Source of the DNA: Yamagishiella unicocca
Taxonomy: Eukaryota > Chlorophyta > Chlorophyceae > Chlamydomonadales > Volvocaceae
NCBI GenBank assembly: GCA_003116995.1
Contig: BDSL01000005.1
Coordinates: 744,001 to 808,000 of the forward strand
Direction of reading: 5' to 3'
DNA length: 64,000 bases
Shown: positions 10,601-21,079 of the stretch, piece after piece
Position numbering within the stretch: position 1 is the stretch's first letter
How the letters are laid out: every line of letters begins with the position of its first letter
The notes under the pieces: generated by a model
Database searches by the model: none
What the model was told of the DNA's origin: nothing
What the model saw: only the letters and a program-made list of their open reading frames with translations
Position numbers and translations under genes: made by a program

Positions 10601-11331
10601 CCATCCAGAGATATCCCTGGCCTGTGGGGGTCCACGAGCATGAGCATGATGCGCGGGACGAGGGCCAAAACACGGGGTGGGTTGGTATGATGACCGGTAA
10701 CACAACACCCAGGGGTGACACAACACCCGGGGGTTACACAACACCCGGGGTTACACAACACCCGGCGGAGGGGGAGCTGGGGCTGGGGCGCTCACCGGCT
10801 CCGGTGGCTCCGGCGCACAGGCCCTTTCGCTCGACCAGCAGGACGCTCAGGTTGCGTGCGAGGAGCTCCTGAGCCGCGAAGAGACCCACAATGCCTGGAG
10901 GGCAGAGAAGGGGCGAGGGCCGGGAGCGAGAGGGAGAGGGAGACGGGTGCGGTGGCTGGGACGGGTGTGCTGGGAAGGCGGGGGCCGCTATGGGATAGTA
11001 GCCGCGCGGGGACGGGGCATCTGGACGCGAGTCACGTCGAGTCAGCAAGGTCGGCCCAAGGGATGCCGCATGCAGAAATTGGGTGCTGAAGGACAAATAG
11101 CCGACCTGGACCGGGGCGGAATTCGTTGGCTCGGTTTCTGAAGGGTGGGAAAAGCTTACCGGCACCCACGATTACGACGTCCGCGGAAACAACATCGTCC
11201 GCTGCGCTGCGGGCAGCGACGCGATTGGCCACCGACTTAAGGCGTGAAGGCACATAAGTGGGTGGCCTGATGCGATGCGGCCGGGCAGACGAGCAGAGGC
11301 CTCGGGAAGAGCTGGCGTTCCGGGCTTGCAT
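7662..11331 (-). CDS. FAD-dependent oxidoreductase, DAO family
   Basis: Predicted 528-residue flavoprotein. Exons (minus strand): 11331-11160, 10894-10796, 10621-10491, 10253-10065, 9905-9754, 9400 to about 9096 or 9214, 8803-8741, 8410-8147, 7873-7662. Residues 1-45 are Arg/Ser-rich and suit an organelle transit peptide. An intron splits the dinucleotide-binding motif VVIVGAG|IVGLFAAQEL (GxGxxG at 56-61), followed by the acidic strand end LLVERKG, ATGAGQGYLWMAH, ALVLSAGVWTGELL, RGHLLELPQ, HGMMEMSYTK, TATTSASGTLLIGSSREFSGW and the C-terminal FAD-contact segment GLFVAAGHEGSGLCMGPATAELL. This order is that of the DAO superfamily (glycine oxidase, D-amino-acid dehydrogenase type). The substrate cannot be read from sequence. 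All junction phases agree except exon 6/7: the donor lies in a tandem array, and only the copy ending at 9096 restores frame. The last acceptor is AAG rather than CAG. Confidence 0.88.
8424..8480. repeat. Short tandem repeat in intron 7 of the oxidoreductase gene
   Basis: Four to five degenerate copies of an 11-12-bp unit GGGTTTCGGTT(G), immediately upstream (on the + strand) of the 8410 acceptor side. Confidence 0.8.
8996..9240 (-). repeat. 38-40-bp minisatellite carrying a splice donor in each unit
   Basis: Five clear copies plus two degraded ones. On the gene strand each unit reads GGCATGATGGAGATGTCG, then TACACAAAG|GTG and a G-rich spacer. The first copy is the end of coding exon 6 (residues GMMEMSYTK) with its AAAG|GTG donor, so the array appears to be a tandem amplification of the exon 6/intron 6 boundary. 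Unit lengths are 39, 39, 40 and 40, and the outer copies are degraded, so successive donors fall in different phases. Confidence 0.85.
9442..9470 (+). repeat. Partial copy of intronic repeat family B
   Basis: GGTTGCAAGGAAAACCCG followed by TGTACGAAG, matching the first third of the repeats in the cyclase and RSP7 introns (see 52378-52460). It sits inside the oxidoreductase intron 9401-9753, in antisense orientation to that gene. Confidence 0.6.
9945..10064. repeat. About 52-bp tandem duplication next to a splice donor
   Basis: Two copies of a unit containing CCTACACCTGTA, CGTGTAACCGGTC and TTTATGCCGCCCC. On the gene strand the array begins immediately after the exon 4 donor GTGAGT at 10064. 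Confidence 0.8.
10695..10766. repeat. 16-18-bp tandem repeat in intron 2 of the oxidoreductase gene
   Basis: Four to five copies of (G)TTACACAACACCCGGGG with small length differences, located between the exons ending at 10796 and starting at 10621. Confidence 0.85.
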
Positions 11332-12795
11332 GTCGGAAGCACGTCAAGGAGGTATAAGCTATATGCCCCAGGGCCGTCCCTTACGACGTCACAGAGATGA
11401 ATGCTTTCAGCGCGAAAGGTGAACCCTTGAAGTCGGGGCTTGGTTAGCTGCTAGGAGGAAACAGCGACTGATGCCAAAGTAATACAGCGTCTATTTGATC
11501 ATAGCCGTGACTTGACATTGATCATGTAATATAAACGCATTTAAATGAGTTCGTAATGTCTTCATCGCTGTTTTATCTTGAGCATTTTTCAAGGGTTTGC
11601 TGACGCGGTGGTTGAGCACACGTCCCCGAACCTAACCACCATGCATCAATCGCTGCAAACAACTCATGTGAACATATATATAAGATGGTACTTATCGAGT
11701 CTGTACCAGACGGGCGCCACACGTATGATTAAGATATACTTGCATGCATTCTTCTCTATTATTAAATTGAGGTGTTGGGAGGAGCCAGTGCGCATACAGT
11801 CCTTCGAGATACTTTGATGTGCAGTAGAATTATGCCAGTGGCGGCTTGATACGTCCCCATGGCGTCGCATACCATTTACAAGTGCCATCGCTATTCCAAA
11901 TCGCAAGGCTCGGACGGCACAACAAACTCACGAAGACTCGTTAGCTTCAGCGCATTTCTGCGACGACACCGGAGCTGCGACAACCCCAGCGCATCGTGTG
12001 CCCCTGCCCTCAACAATCGCGGCGGCCCGCTTACCGGCCTCAGCAGCGTTTCAACCCCCCAAAATCCCGCCTTCCCTTTGCACAAACTCGCGGGCCTCTT
12101 TCTGGTCAGAACAGCCTCCTCAACCAAGTACCGCATGGCGCGGCTGTATCACGCAGACCCCCCCTATCCCATGGCCTCAGCACTGTGCGCCAACCCAGCA
12201 GGCTTGGACGCCGAGCTGGAGGAACCTGGGCTAGTCGCATATCCAGATCCAGATCCAAATTCGGATCCAAACGAAGAGGCTCCGACACCGGCAGCGACAT
12301 CCACCGTGCGCGTACCGGTGGCAGGGAAGGTGGAGCCTGCATCCAGAGCTGTCGCCGGGCCAAGCAAGGGTGCGGACTTGCGGACCTCTGGGCCCCCTTC
12401 TGCCGCCTCGCCTCCGACTCTGAGCCACAGCCACAGGATCCCCCTGGTACGGCGGGGCAGCGCTGGGCGGTACAGGGGGCCCAGCACCTGCCTCACCTGC
12501 TGGGCCCCCGCGCTACCCTGCGTCCAGGGACACTGCCAATCACCTTAAACCGTTAGCACAGCTCACATCACCGGTTTCATACTTTTGGCTGTGTGCCTGT
12601 GCGCTTCCTGGGCTATGATTCTTTGGCTCGGCCTCCTGGCAACAGGATCACACCAACAAACCAACAGGCACCACTGCAGCAGCACATCATGCAGTTCACC
12701 AGCCACCCTTACACGCTGAAGGTGGACGGGTCTCCACCAGGGTAGCTGGCGGCCTACATCCGCAACACCTCCCCGTCTCCCCGCGCCGTCAGGCC
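11332..12795. other. Divergent 5' flanks; possible upstream exons of the pseudouridine synthase
   Basis: This region lies between two genes transcribed away from each other. Bases 11340-11850 are A+T-richer and hold nothing recognisable. At 11859-12548 (+) is a 229-codon open frame starting at an ATG in good context (CCCCATGG). It encodes a basic Ser-rich N-terminus and an Asp/Pro repeat (about 12238-12270). It could be a 5' exon of the downstream gene, but I could not find a splice path that proves it. A stretch at 12595-12745 also reads open in one frame. Confidence 0.4.
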
Positions 12796-15768
12796 ATGGT
12801 CGTGTTGACCCAGGTGGAGGTGCCCTCAGACTCACCACCGGCCGCCCCTCTGATCGACCTCCTGCAAAGGCTGCTTCCAGAACACTGTCCAAGCGCCACG
12901 GGTACGTCGGGCGTGTGGCTTGGCCGGGGCTGAGGGCCGACACTACCGTATGTGGTAGGGGGTGAGAGCGGGGTTAACTGAAGCTGAGGAAGTGCCCCGC
13001 CAAACCCAATTTGGGAGACGCCAGGGTACAGCTCACGTGTCTTTTTTCCTTTGTGCGCGTGCTTCCTGTCCTGTGTGTTTTGGAGAGTTGGTTCGGTTTT
13101 GTTGGAGGTGGCCTTGGCCTGCCTCGCTCTGCAGTGCCCTAGCGAGCTTATTTGCCCGCGGTCCTCGTGGCCCACTGTAGCGTAGTTCATATAGACCAGC
13201 ATTGCCTGGGGTCCTGGAGGAACCCTAGTCGGGGACGTACGCTGTGATCGGTAGCCTCATTGAACACCCTGCCTGGTCCTCGTCCCTTGCCGCACCCTTC
13301 CCCATGCAGCCGCGAAGCGCGCTCTCCGGCGCCACCTCGTCCTCCGGATTCCGTCACCAAGTGTGAGAGCCACGTCCACGGCCGCTGACAAGCCAGCCGG
13401 TGCGGAGCTGCCTGCGTCGGGGCTCAGAGCTGAGCAAGCTGCCCCTTGCGGGCCAGGCGGCAGCAGTGCAGCCTTAACTGCTGGCCTGGCCAGCAGCACC
13501 ACCCCCGGTGGCGCAAGTGGTGCCAACGGTGATAACGGCAGCTGCAGTCCACCACACCCGCATGGTGTGGTGGTTTCGACGGTCGACAGCGCCGACCCAG
13601 GGGACGTTTTGCAGCTGCTGGCACGCAGCGGCACCGGCCACATGGGCTGGGTTGCGGGCGTCGCTGGGCTTCGGAGCAGCCAAGGTGAAGGAGCTGACGC
13701 CGGAGATGGCGCCTCTGTCGATGCCGGTGGCGGCAATCGGTGGCGCAGGCGGCGGCAGCGATATGATACAGCAGGAGGGCCTGAGGCTGGAGGGTCTGTC
13801 AGCAGCCAACCCGGCTCATCTCCACCGCAACCACTGCAAGCACGTGCACGGGTCTCGCAGGTGTCGTTTGACAGCCTGGCCACCGGCCTGCCGGGGCTGC
13901 CAGTGGCATACGAGGATGAACACTTGGCGGTGGTAATCAAGCCACCCGGCATCGAGACCCAGGGGACGGGTACGTGTGTTGATGTACCGCTGAGCTCCTT
14001 GCGTGTGCGTTGCATGTGTGCCTTGGTGTCGGCGAGCTAACGTGGCTCCTCATGGGACGGCCGTTTACCATGTCGCCTTCACGCTTGAAACCTATTTGGC
14101 GTTAACCTCGGTTCGACCCTGCGTCTCATTCTCCGCCTGCATCTGCCTCCATTCACGACCCAATGCTCGCTCACCCGGCCCCCTCCACCAGGTACCGGCA
14201 CTGTGCAGGGCCGCATCAAGTACTGCCTCAAGCCGACGAGGCTGGTCGGGGCGCTAAACCGACCACAGCAGGTGGGGGTTGGCGGATTGCGAGGAAGACC
14301 CGTGGGGGTTGGAGGAGGGCATTGGCTTAGGCCAAGTGAGGTGATGTGCCAGCCAGCGGCAGGTAGTCATCTCAGCTCAGCGTAGCCCGCAGGGGGCTTG
14401 CAGCCGTTTGGAGCTGGAGTGGCTGGTGTGGAGCCCTCCGACCCCACCTTCCTATGTACCAGTTAGCAACAGCCAACTACCAACCGCAGGTCCATCGGCT
14501 AGACGCACCAACCGGGGGGTTGCTGCTGGTTGCCAAGACGCTCGTGGCTCTGCGCTGTCTGGCGGCTGACCTTCAGCACCGGCGCATCACCAAACGGTGT
14601 GGAGCCTGGGGGGTGGTGGTGGTGGTGCCAACGATGGGGGTGACGGGGTCGCCAAGGAATTAGGGCTTACTGTAACCCTTAAGGAGTAAGACCAGCGAGC
14701 GAGCATGATCGGGCGCTGGCGCATCTCCAGCACCTCCGACACCTGCGGATTCTCTTATCAAACCCCCGACACCTGCGACCACATCTCGAGTCCCGGCCTG
14801 ACCTCCTGCCGTACAGGTATTGCGCGCTCATCAAGGGTACACGGAACGGCTCCGGAACCATCGACATGCCGCTTTCGGGTAAGCCATGTGTCACGTCCTT
14901 CTCTGTGGTGCCGGCATCCTCCGGATCGGCCCTGGAGGCAGTGAAGACGGCGGCGGAGGAACACAGCACGGTGGTGGTGCCGCCTTGGGCGCAAAACACG
15001 ACAGCGGTGGCGGCAACCGTAGGAGTGATGGCAGCCGGAAGCGCGAGCCCCACAGAAGCAGCGGCGGAGCTTGCACCGGCTGCGGCAGCCGTCGCCGCGC
15101 CCAGCCCTCCACGCGCCACCCTCACCAAGGTTCACTTGTGGCCGCACACGGGGCGCACTCACCAGCTGCGGAAGCACATGGCCTACACGGGGACGCCCAT
15201 GCTGGGGGACCCCCGCTACCGTGGGGCTCGCCGGAACGACCCACGGGTCGGGGACGGCGGCAGCACAGGCGCCCTGGACAGCGGTCGATGTGAGGCTGCA
15301 GGAGTCCAGGCAGAAGCATCTGAAGCAGATCCACGGGAGGAGCAAGCCGGCCCCAGCAGTGGGGACGAGGATTCATGCACGGAGGAGGAAGCAGGGGCTG
15401 TATCGAAAGACTTGCCGTTGGGTGAAGTCGAAACCTCGACAGCCGACGCCCTCCCAGGTGGCCTTGGGGGTGAGGAAGATACGACGTGGGAGGTCCTCCG
15501 CCCTCCGCCGAATGTCGTGTGGTTGCGGGCAGCAGCAGCGGCGGCGGCGGTGGCAGGGGCGGTTGATGGCGGCACCAGCTGCGACGTGCTGACGGACGGG
15601 TCGGCTGTGTCGCTGTGCTTGTGGGCGGTGGGGCTGCGCTTCCGCCACCCGTTCAGCGGGCAGCGCATAGAGGTAGACATTGCCGAATGGGCTGATGTCG
15701 TGTACGACGACATTCTGCGACGTGAAGCGGCAGCTGTGGCGGCGGCACGCTGCACAGACACCCTCTGA
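12796..15768 (+). CDS. RluA-family RNA pseudouridine synthase
   Basis: Predicted 634-residue enzyme converting uridine to pseudouridine in RNA (rRNA or tRNA of cytosol or organelle, not decidable here). Exons: 12796-12901, 13310-13969, 14192-14271, 14490-14596, 14817-15768. All phases agree. Residues about 20-50 (PEHCPSATAAKRALRRHLVL) resemble an S4-type RNA-binding helix pair. Catalytic-domain landmarks are VAYEDEHLAVVIKPPGIETQ, the active-site strand VHRLDAPTGGLLLVAK with catalytic Asp287, RYCALIKG, the signature TGRTHQLRKHMAYTG (429-443) with PMLGDPRY, and the C-terminal strand LRFRHPFSGQRIEV. Two low-complexity insertions (about 350-415 and 455-560) are typical of volvocine proteins. The start at 12796 is the first ATG of the first phase-consistent exon. 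A longer N-terminus encoded upstream is possible. Confidence 0.9.
14284..14310 (+). repeat. Partial copy of intronic repeat family B
   Basis: TTGCGAGGAAGACCCGTGGG within the intron 14272-14489 of the pseudouridine synthase gene. Only the first third of the family B unit is present. Confidence 0.5.
14745..14776. repeat. Copy of dispersed repeat family C
   Basis: GCGGATTCTCTTATCAAA followed by CCCCCGACACCTG, in the intron 14597-14816. The same block occurs at 39758-39790 and, inverted, at 5693-5735, 5773-5815 and 41706-41735. Confidence 0.6.
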
Positions 15769-18058
15769 CGCTGCACAGCGACTTTGCCACCGCTGGGCGG
15801 TGCATATGCTTTCCAACATTGGTCGGGGGGTTGCCCTTCGGTTTCCAGGTCGTGAGCACACAGTACAGGGAGGGCGAGAGAAAGGCTGGAAGGACCGACC
15901 ACATGGCACTGGGGAGGTACTTGGCTACCCGGCCGAATAGGTTATTGTCCTTACTAGAAGATGTTGGATCTTGGGTACTATTGCTCAATGGCTTGTTGGC
16001 TGCCGGGGGGGGGGGGGCTCTTAGAGCCGGTGGCCCTGTGAGGCCTGGCACCCTGCGGCAAGGGGCGGGGTCCAGGGAGGGGACTCCAGTGGATGCCATG
16101 CCCCATACACTATGTCTGGACACAGTACGGTGTACGGTGCGCCCGATGGTTGTACCTGATAAGGTCTGGAGCCCACTGCAGCTACTACTACTACTACGTC
16201 GGACATGTCTTAAGGGACATAAGTTTCGACACTAGCCCCCTGCTGATACGGTATGTCTCGCCCTGCCTCAAACCACCCTGTCCCCAACCGAACAGCCCGT
16301 CACCAAACGGGACCGACCCTCACCCACCTCATCTATTCCAATCCCCAGGGGATTATCCCCTCATGTAAGATCCGACCCATCCTGTCAGATCCCATCCTAT
16401 CCGATCCGGTATGATCCGATTCAGCCCTGGATTCCATTCCTTCCGGCACGCTCTGCAACTAGACCGAATCGAACAGAACTGCTGCGGAAAGGAACCTAAA
16501 CCATCCTAGGAAAACCACCGTGAACCAAAACGGAACAGGATCGCACAGCATCGCCCCTGAATCGGATTATATTTGTGCCATCCCTCCCCTGGGCCGAACG
16601 GAATTGAGCAGAGCCGCCCTTACCCTGTACAACCGAACTGAACTGATGCATGACCCGTGGGTCAAAATAACCCTTGTTGCTCTATCAAAGACTTTCTTAC
16701 AAAGAGTCACTGCGCTTGTTTCAATAGAAATAACGCTCAATTCGGATGGGAACGGTCTGGTGGATGCCCAGCGCGTCAAACTGAGGATCCCGGACTACAC
16801 TCTGAAAGGCTGGGGGATCCCCCTGCCCACACTCATTCACACTCCACTTCATGGATTGTTATGAACCTCTCCCGTCGCCTCCAAGGGGCCGATCATGCGT
16901 CCCCATCGCTATGTTCAACGCAGTATTTGTAAACGGCAAAGCCACTTCCTGCCACTTCCAGGCAAAGGCCGCTTCCAGGCCCATCACCTGCTTGCCCTTC
17001 ACAATCAATCCTATCAATCCTAGCACTCCCACGATTAGTAAGCGGTGATTCACTTCTATTTCTCAACCTACAACATTCTTGTCGCAGAACAACATACCGG
17101 TAGTATGCAGGTAGTAAGATCCGTCACTGCGCTGCGTCCTTTGGCAAAAGAGACAGCGCACCACGTCAAATTGAGTGAGGACGCCGCGAGAAAAGATAGA
17201 TGTCGTTGTCAGCTGCAAAAGAGTCAAAATATGAGGAAGAAGAAACCCAACAGACTCGAGGCCAGCGCTCCTGACTAAATCTGAGTCCTGTCACAGTACC
17301 CCACAACACCTTCAGCAATGCGGATCATCCACAATACGCAGCATCGCACGCCGCTTAGTCGCTATGCGAGATGCTCCACGCATTTCAAAGTCCAGTCCCT
17401 ATCGCACAAGGCGGTCCAATTTGCCATTCCTTGCATTGCGCCTCGTCACGCATGCATCCAACGCGGCTTCGCGCCGCCTGTGACAGCTTCTGGCCCGCAT
17501 CTGGCCCTATCCTAGCACCTTCCGCAAGGATAAGAGCTCGTCTCCTACTTGAAGCCTGCACAACAACTCATGCGTTGTCGTCATTTTCGGACGTGTCGGT
17601 AGGCCGCGCGTCAGGGTGCTGCTTCGGCGGAGGCGACGGCGAAGGCCAAGGCTCGTGCAGCTCTGCCTCTGTGATGTCCGGGGCCCTGCGAGCCACGTAA
17701 CCAGCAAAGCGTGGCGAGCAATGAGCGCGTGAGCTACCTGTCGTACGCGCGTTCTGCCCTGTGTCGCTCCCTTACAAAAGAACCGAGGTGCAGAGAGTGC
17801 GAGGAAGCACCAGCCGCAGGCAGGACACCAGCGACCCAAGCACTCAGCGACAATTAAACGACTAAAGCCCGTTGTCAACTGCGCAAAAGGCAGTCGAGGA
17901 CAAGTCGCCGGAGACGTGCCCTCCCCCTGCATGCCGCACGCTGCATGCTGCCCTCCGTAGAGTAGGGCTTGAGGGCCCCCGGCAGCCACGTGAAGGTCTC
18001 GTTGCTTTTGCAAGACGCATAAGGCCCGCGGCGGCACGGCATTTACCCGCGCGCCCAC
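15769..18058. other. Convergent 3' flanks, no further gene recognised
   Basis: The intergenic stretch between the pseudouridine synthase and the proline-rich protein gene, which converge. Candidate TGTAA signals are at 16364-16368 (+) and 17772-17776 (-). A fragment of the 6117-type repeat lies at 16137-16200 (CCCGATGGTTGTACC, GGTCTGGAGCCCACTG). Bases 16370-16440 hold degenerate GATCC-containing short repeats. No coding frame could be supported. Confidence 0.5.
17772..17776 (-). terminator. Candidate TGTAA 3'-end signal of the proline-rich protein gene
   Basis: TGTAA on the minus strand about 285 bases past the stop codon at 18059, a typical distance for a volvocine 3' UTR. Confidence 0.45.
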
Positions 18059-21000
18059 TTACAGAATGTACGACACGTAGGCCGGCGGGTACGCCGGGGC
18101 CGGGTATGCGGGGGGGGCCAGGTAGTGCGGCGGGTGGGGGTAGGTCGGTGGAGGGTAGGGAGGCGCGTGGTGCGGTGGGTAAAACCCGGGGTACAGTGGC
18201 GCGTAGGATGGCGGAGAGTGGGGCGGGGGGTAGGCCTGGGGGTGGCTGGGCGGCGGTGCCGGAGATGGAGAGTGAGAGGGCCCGAGGACGGGCAGCGATG
18301 GGGACGGGCGGCGAGGTGGCCGGTTGGGCCGAGCTGGGCGCCCTGGCGGCTTTGAAGGCCGGGCTGGGGGTCGCGTGGGTCGGCGAGGTGGCCGTGGTGG
18401 CGAGGAGGGAGTCAGCGGAGATGGGCTGGGTGATGGGGGAGTCGGGGGGGTGGGCGGTTGCGGGCTGGGTGGCGGAAGGGAGGGGGGTGGTGAAGGGGCA
18501 GGTGGCACTGGGCTGGGCTGAGGTGGGCTGGGAGGTGGCGGGCTGGGCGGCGCCGGTGGGTCGGGTGATGGAGGGCTCGGTGGAAGGGGGCTGGGTGGCG
18601 ATGGGCTAGGAGGTGGTGGGTTTGGAGGCGGTGGGGGCAGAGGGCTGGGTGGGTGGGGACTGGGTGGATGTGGTGGAGGTGGGTTGGGAGGCGGTGGGCT
18701 GGGTGGAGGTGGGTCGGGAGGCGGCGGGCTGGGTGGCGGCGGGCTGGGTGGTGGCGGTTTTGGTCGCGGTGGAGGGGGGTCTGGGGGTGGGCTAGGGGGC
18801 GGTGGGGGTTCGGGTGGCGGTGGGCCAGGTGGTGGCGGGCTTGGTGGTGGTGGGCTGGGAGGTGGCGGGCTGGGTGGTGGTGGGTGGGGAGGCGGCGGGC
18901 TGGGCGGCGGGGGGTCGGGGGGCGGTGGGCTGGGTGGTGGCGGTGGGCTGGGTGGCGGCGGGTCGGGCGGCGAAGGGCTGGGTGGATCAGGGCTCGGTGG
19001 CTGCGGGCTGGGTGGCGGCGGGCTCGGTGGCGGCGGCGGGCTGGGCGGCAGCGGCGGGCTGGGCGGCGGGGGGTCGGGGGGCGGGGGCCTGGGTGGTGGC
19101 GGTGGGCTGGGTGGCGGCGGGTTGGGCGGCGAAGGGCTGGGTGGGTCAGGGCTCGGTGGCGGCGGGCTGGGTGGCTGCGGGCTCGGTGGCGGCGGCGGGC
19201 TGGGCGGCAGCGGCGGGCTGGGCGGTGGGGGGTCGGGGGGCGGTGGGCTGGGTGGTGGCGGTGGGCTGGGTGGCGGCGGGTTGGGCGGCGAAGGGCTGGG
19301 TGGATCAGGGCTCGGTGGCGGCGGGCTGGGCGGATGGGGGCTCGGTGGCCGCGGCGGGCGGGGTGGCAGCGGCGGGCTGGGCGGTGGCGGCGGGCTGGGT
19401 GGTTGCGGCGGCCTGGGTGGCGGCGGCGGTCTGGGTGGTGGTGGTGGCCTGGGCGGTGGTGACGGTCTAGGCGGCAGCGGCGGGCTGGGTGGCAGTGGCG
19501 GTCTGGGTGGCGGCGGCGGGCTGGGTGGTTGCGGCGGCCTGGGCGGCGGTGAAGGTCTGGGCGACGGCGGCGGCCTGGGCGGCGATGACGGCCTGGGTGG
19601 CACCGGCGGTCTGGGCGGCGGCGGCGGTCTGGGCGGCGGTGGCGGCCTGGGCGTCGGCGGCGGTCTGGGCGGCGGTGGCGGCCTGGGCGGCGGCGGCGGA
19701 TTAGGTGGCGGCCGCGGGCTGGGTGGCGGCGGCGATCTGGGTGGTGGTGGCGGCCTGGGCGGCGGTGGCGGTCTCGGCGGTGGCGGCGGCCTCGGCGGCG
19801 GCGGCGGCCTAGGCGACGGCGGCGGGCTGGGTCGCGGCGGCGGCCTGGGTTTCGGTGGCGGTCTGGGTGGTGGCGATGGTCTGAGAGCTGGAGGACTGGG
19901 CAGCGCTGTCCGGTAAGGTGGGGGCGGCCTGGGTGGTCGTGGCTGTCTAGTAGGCGATGGCCGTGGCGGGCTGGATGGTGATGGTGGATAAGATGGAGGC
20001 GGTGGTGGCGGTGACGCTGGCGGGGCATCGAGGGCTGGCAGTGGTGGGAGGTCCGGTGGAGATGGTGGTTGCGGCTGTTGGAAGTCCGGTGGTGGCGGTG
20101 GTGGTGACGATGTGAGGTCCGGTGGAGGCGGGGAGGACGTCGGTGATGAGTCGGGTTGCTGGCTTGGGATGGTCGGGGATGGCGAAGAAGGCTTGTCGGG
20201 AGATGGCAAGTCGGGAGGCGGTAGGCTTGGTGGGGGTAGAGCGAGCAGCTGAGGGCTCCCTGGCAAAAACTCTGGCAGTGGCGGAGGAAGATCGGGTGAC
20301 GACGGATCGAAGTCGGATGGTGGCGGTACGAAACCGAACAATGGTGGTGCGAGGTCAAGATCTGGTGACGACGGAGGGAGATCTGGTGACGGTGGAAAGA
20401 GATCTGGCGGCGACGGATCTGATGGTGGTGGAGGGTGATCGGGCGGCGATTGAGATACATCGGGTTGCGATGGAGGGAGATCGGGTTGCGGTGGAGGGAG
20501 ATCTGGGGGCGGCGGAGGGAGATCTGGGGGCGGCGGAGGGAGATCTGGTGGTGGCGGAGGGAGATCTGGCGGTGGTGGAGGGAGATCTGGCGGTGGCGGG
20601 TTGGGCTGCGGCGGTGGAGGCGGCTCCAGGCCCTCATAGTCTCCAGCACCAAGCGGACAGCTATTGCAGCAGGAAAACCAGCCGTCTGCATTCGCCTCAC
20701 TCACTGCGAACCGGCAGCCCTCCTTGGAGCCACTCAAGCCAGGTCGACACAAGTCCGTCCACTCGTTGCATGCAGGCTTCACTTCGTAGCACACCTGTTC
20801 ACCATTCCGGTGTTTCGCAATCGGCGGCAAACAGCAAGCCGGGTGTACGGCAGTCTCAACGTTCACTCGTGGCTCATGGCATTCGGGAGTGGGTATCATC
20901 CCAGGAGCCTCCGACATGTCGGCCACGCAAGCACGTATGGGGCTATCGTACAGGGCTACCAAGTCGAATTTAAGGTCCTTGACTAGCCTGCAACAACTCC

Positions 21001-21079
21001 TAACCACACCGCCTCCGCCATGCCAAAACAACTGCGCTCTGTCGCGACCGAGACGCAAGCAGCGGCGGCCGGCGGCCAT
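18059..21079 (-). CDS. Giant proline-rich (hydroxyproline-rich) matrix glycoprotein
   Basis: A single open frame of 1006 residues. Residues about 45-150 form a Cys-rich globular region with 13 cysteines (for example HPACCLPPIAKHRNGEQVCYEV and WFSCCNSCPLG). From residue 153 to about 960 the chain is a rod of (S/D/R/N)PPPP repeats, with PPPPPDLPPPPPD blocks first, then RPPPPPRPP, then SPPPP/DPPPP. The end is a Tyr/His/Pro tail (YPPAYVSYIL). Ser-Pro-rich rods of this kind are hydroxylated and arabinosylated in volvocine cell-wall and extracellular-matrix proteins (pherophorins, VSPs, extensin-like). The Cys-rich domain is not one I can match to the pherophorin domain with confidence. The first 40 residues are Arg/His-rich and not a convincing signal peptide. 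An acceptor-like TTGCAG near 20990 suggests the true start may be an upstream exon splicing in before residue about 33. Confidence 0.82.
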   Translation of the reverse strand: MAAGRRCLRLGRDRAQLFWHGGGGVVRSCCRLVKDLKFDLVALYDSPIRACVADMSEAPGMIPTPECHEPRVNVETAVHPACCLPPIAKHRNGEQVCYEVKPACNEWTDLCRPGLSGSKEGCRFAVSEANADGWFSCCNSCPLGAGDYEGLEPPPPPQPNPPPPDLPPPPPDLPPPPPDLPPPPPDLPPPPPDLPPPQPDLPPSQPDVSQSPPDHPPPPSDPSPPDLFPPSPDLPPSSPDLDLAPPLFGFVPPPSDFDPSSPDLPPPLPEFLPGSPQLLALPPPSLPPPDLPSPDKPSSPSPTIPSQQPDSSPTSSPPPPDLTSSPPPPPPDFQQPQPPSPPDLPPLPALDAPPASPPPPPPSYPPSPSSPPRPSPTRQPRPPRPPPPYRTALPSPPALRPSPPPRPPPKPRPPPRPSPPPSPRPPPPPRPPPPPRPPPPPRPPPPPRSPPPPSPRPPPNPPPPPRPPPPPRPPPTPRPPPPPRPPPPPRPPVPPRPSSPPRPPPSPRPSPPPRPPQPPSPPPPPRPPLPPSPPLPPRPSPPPRPPPPPRPPPPPRPPQPPSPPPPPSPPLPPRPPRPPSPHPPSPPPPSPDPPSPSPPNPPPPSPPPPPSPPPPDPPPPSPPLPPSPPPPPSPQPPSPPPPSPDPPSPSPPNPPPPSPPPPPRPPPPDPPPPSPPLPPSPPPPPSPPPPSPQPPSPDPPSPSPPDPPPPSPPPPPSPPPPDPPPPSPPPPHPPPPSPPPPSPPPPSPPPPGPPPPEPPPPPSPPPDPPPPRPKPPPPSPPPPSPPPPDPPPPSPPPPNPPPPHPPSPHPPSPLPPPPPNPPPPSPSPPSPLPPSPPSPDPPAPPSPPPPSPPQPSPVPPAPSPPPSLPPPSPQPPTPPTPPSPSPSPLTPSSPPRPPRRPTRPPARPSKPPGRPARPNRPPRRPSPSLPVLGPSHSPSPAPPPSHPQAYPPPHSPPSYAPLYPGFYPPHHAPPYPPPTYPHPPHYLAPPAYPAPAYPPAYVSYIL
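18880..19440 (-). repeat. 159-bp coding modules in the proline rod, about three copies
   Basis: Landmarks such as GGCGAAGGGCTGGGTGG recur at about 18969, 19128 and 19287, a period of 159 bp (53 residues). On the protein each module reads SPDPPSPSPP, then NPPPPSPPPPP, then DPPPPSPPLPPSPPPPPSP. The in-frame period suggests rod lengthening by unequal exchange. Confidence 0.75.

Noticed and set aside
18125..20973. Long Gly-rich and Arg/Trp-rich open frames on the + strand, and a second minus-strand frame rich in His/Arg, over the proline-rich gene
   Set aside because: They are the other-frame readings of a CCN-repeat coding exon. The CC-rich repeat keeps all frames open, and only the PPPP frame has a structured non-repetitive N-terminal domain.
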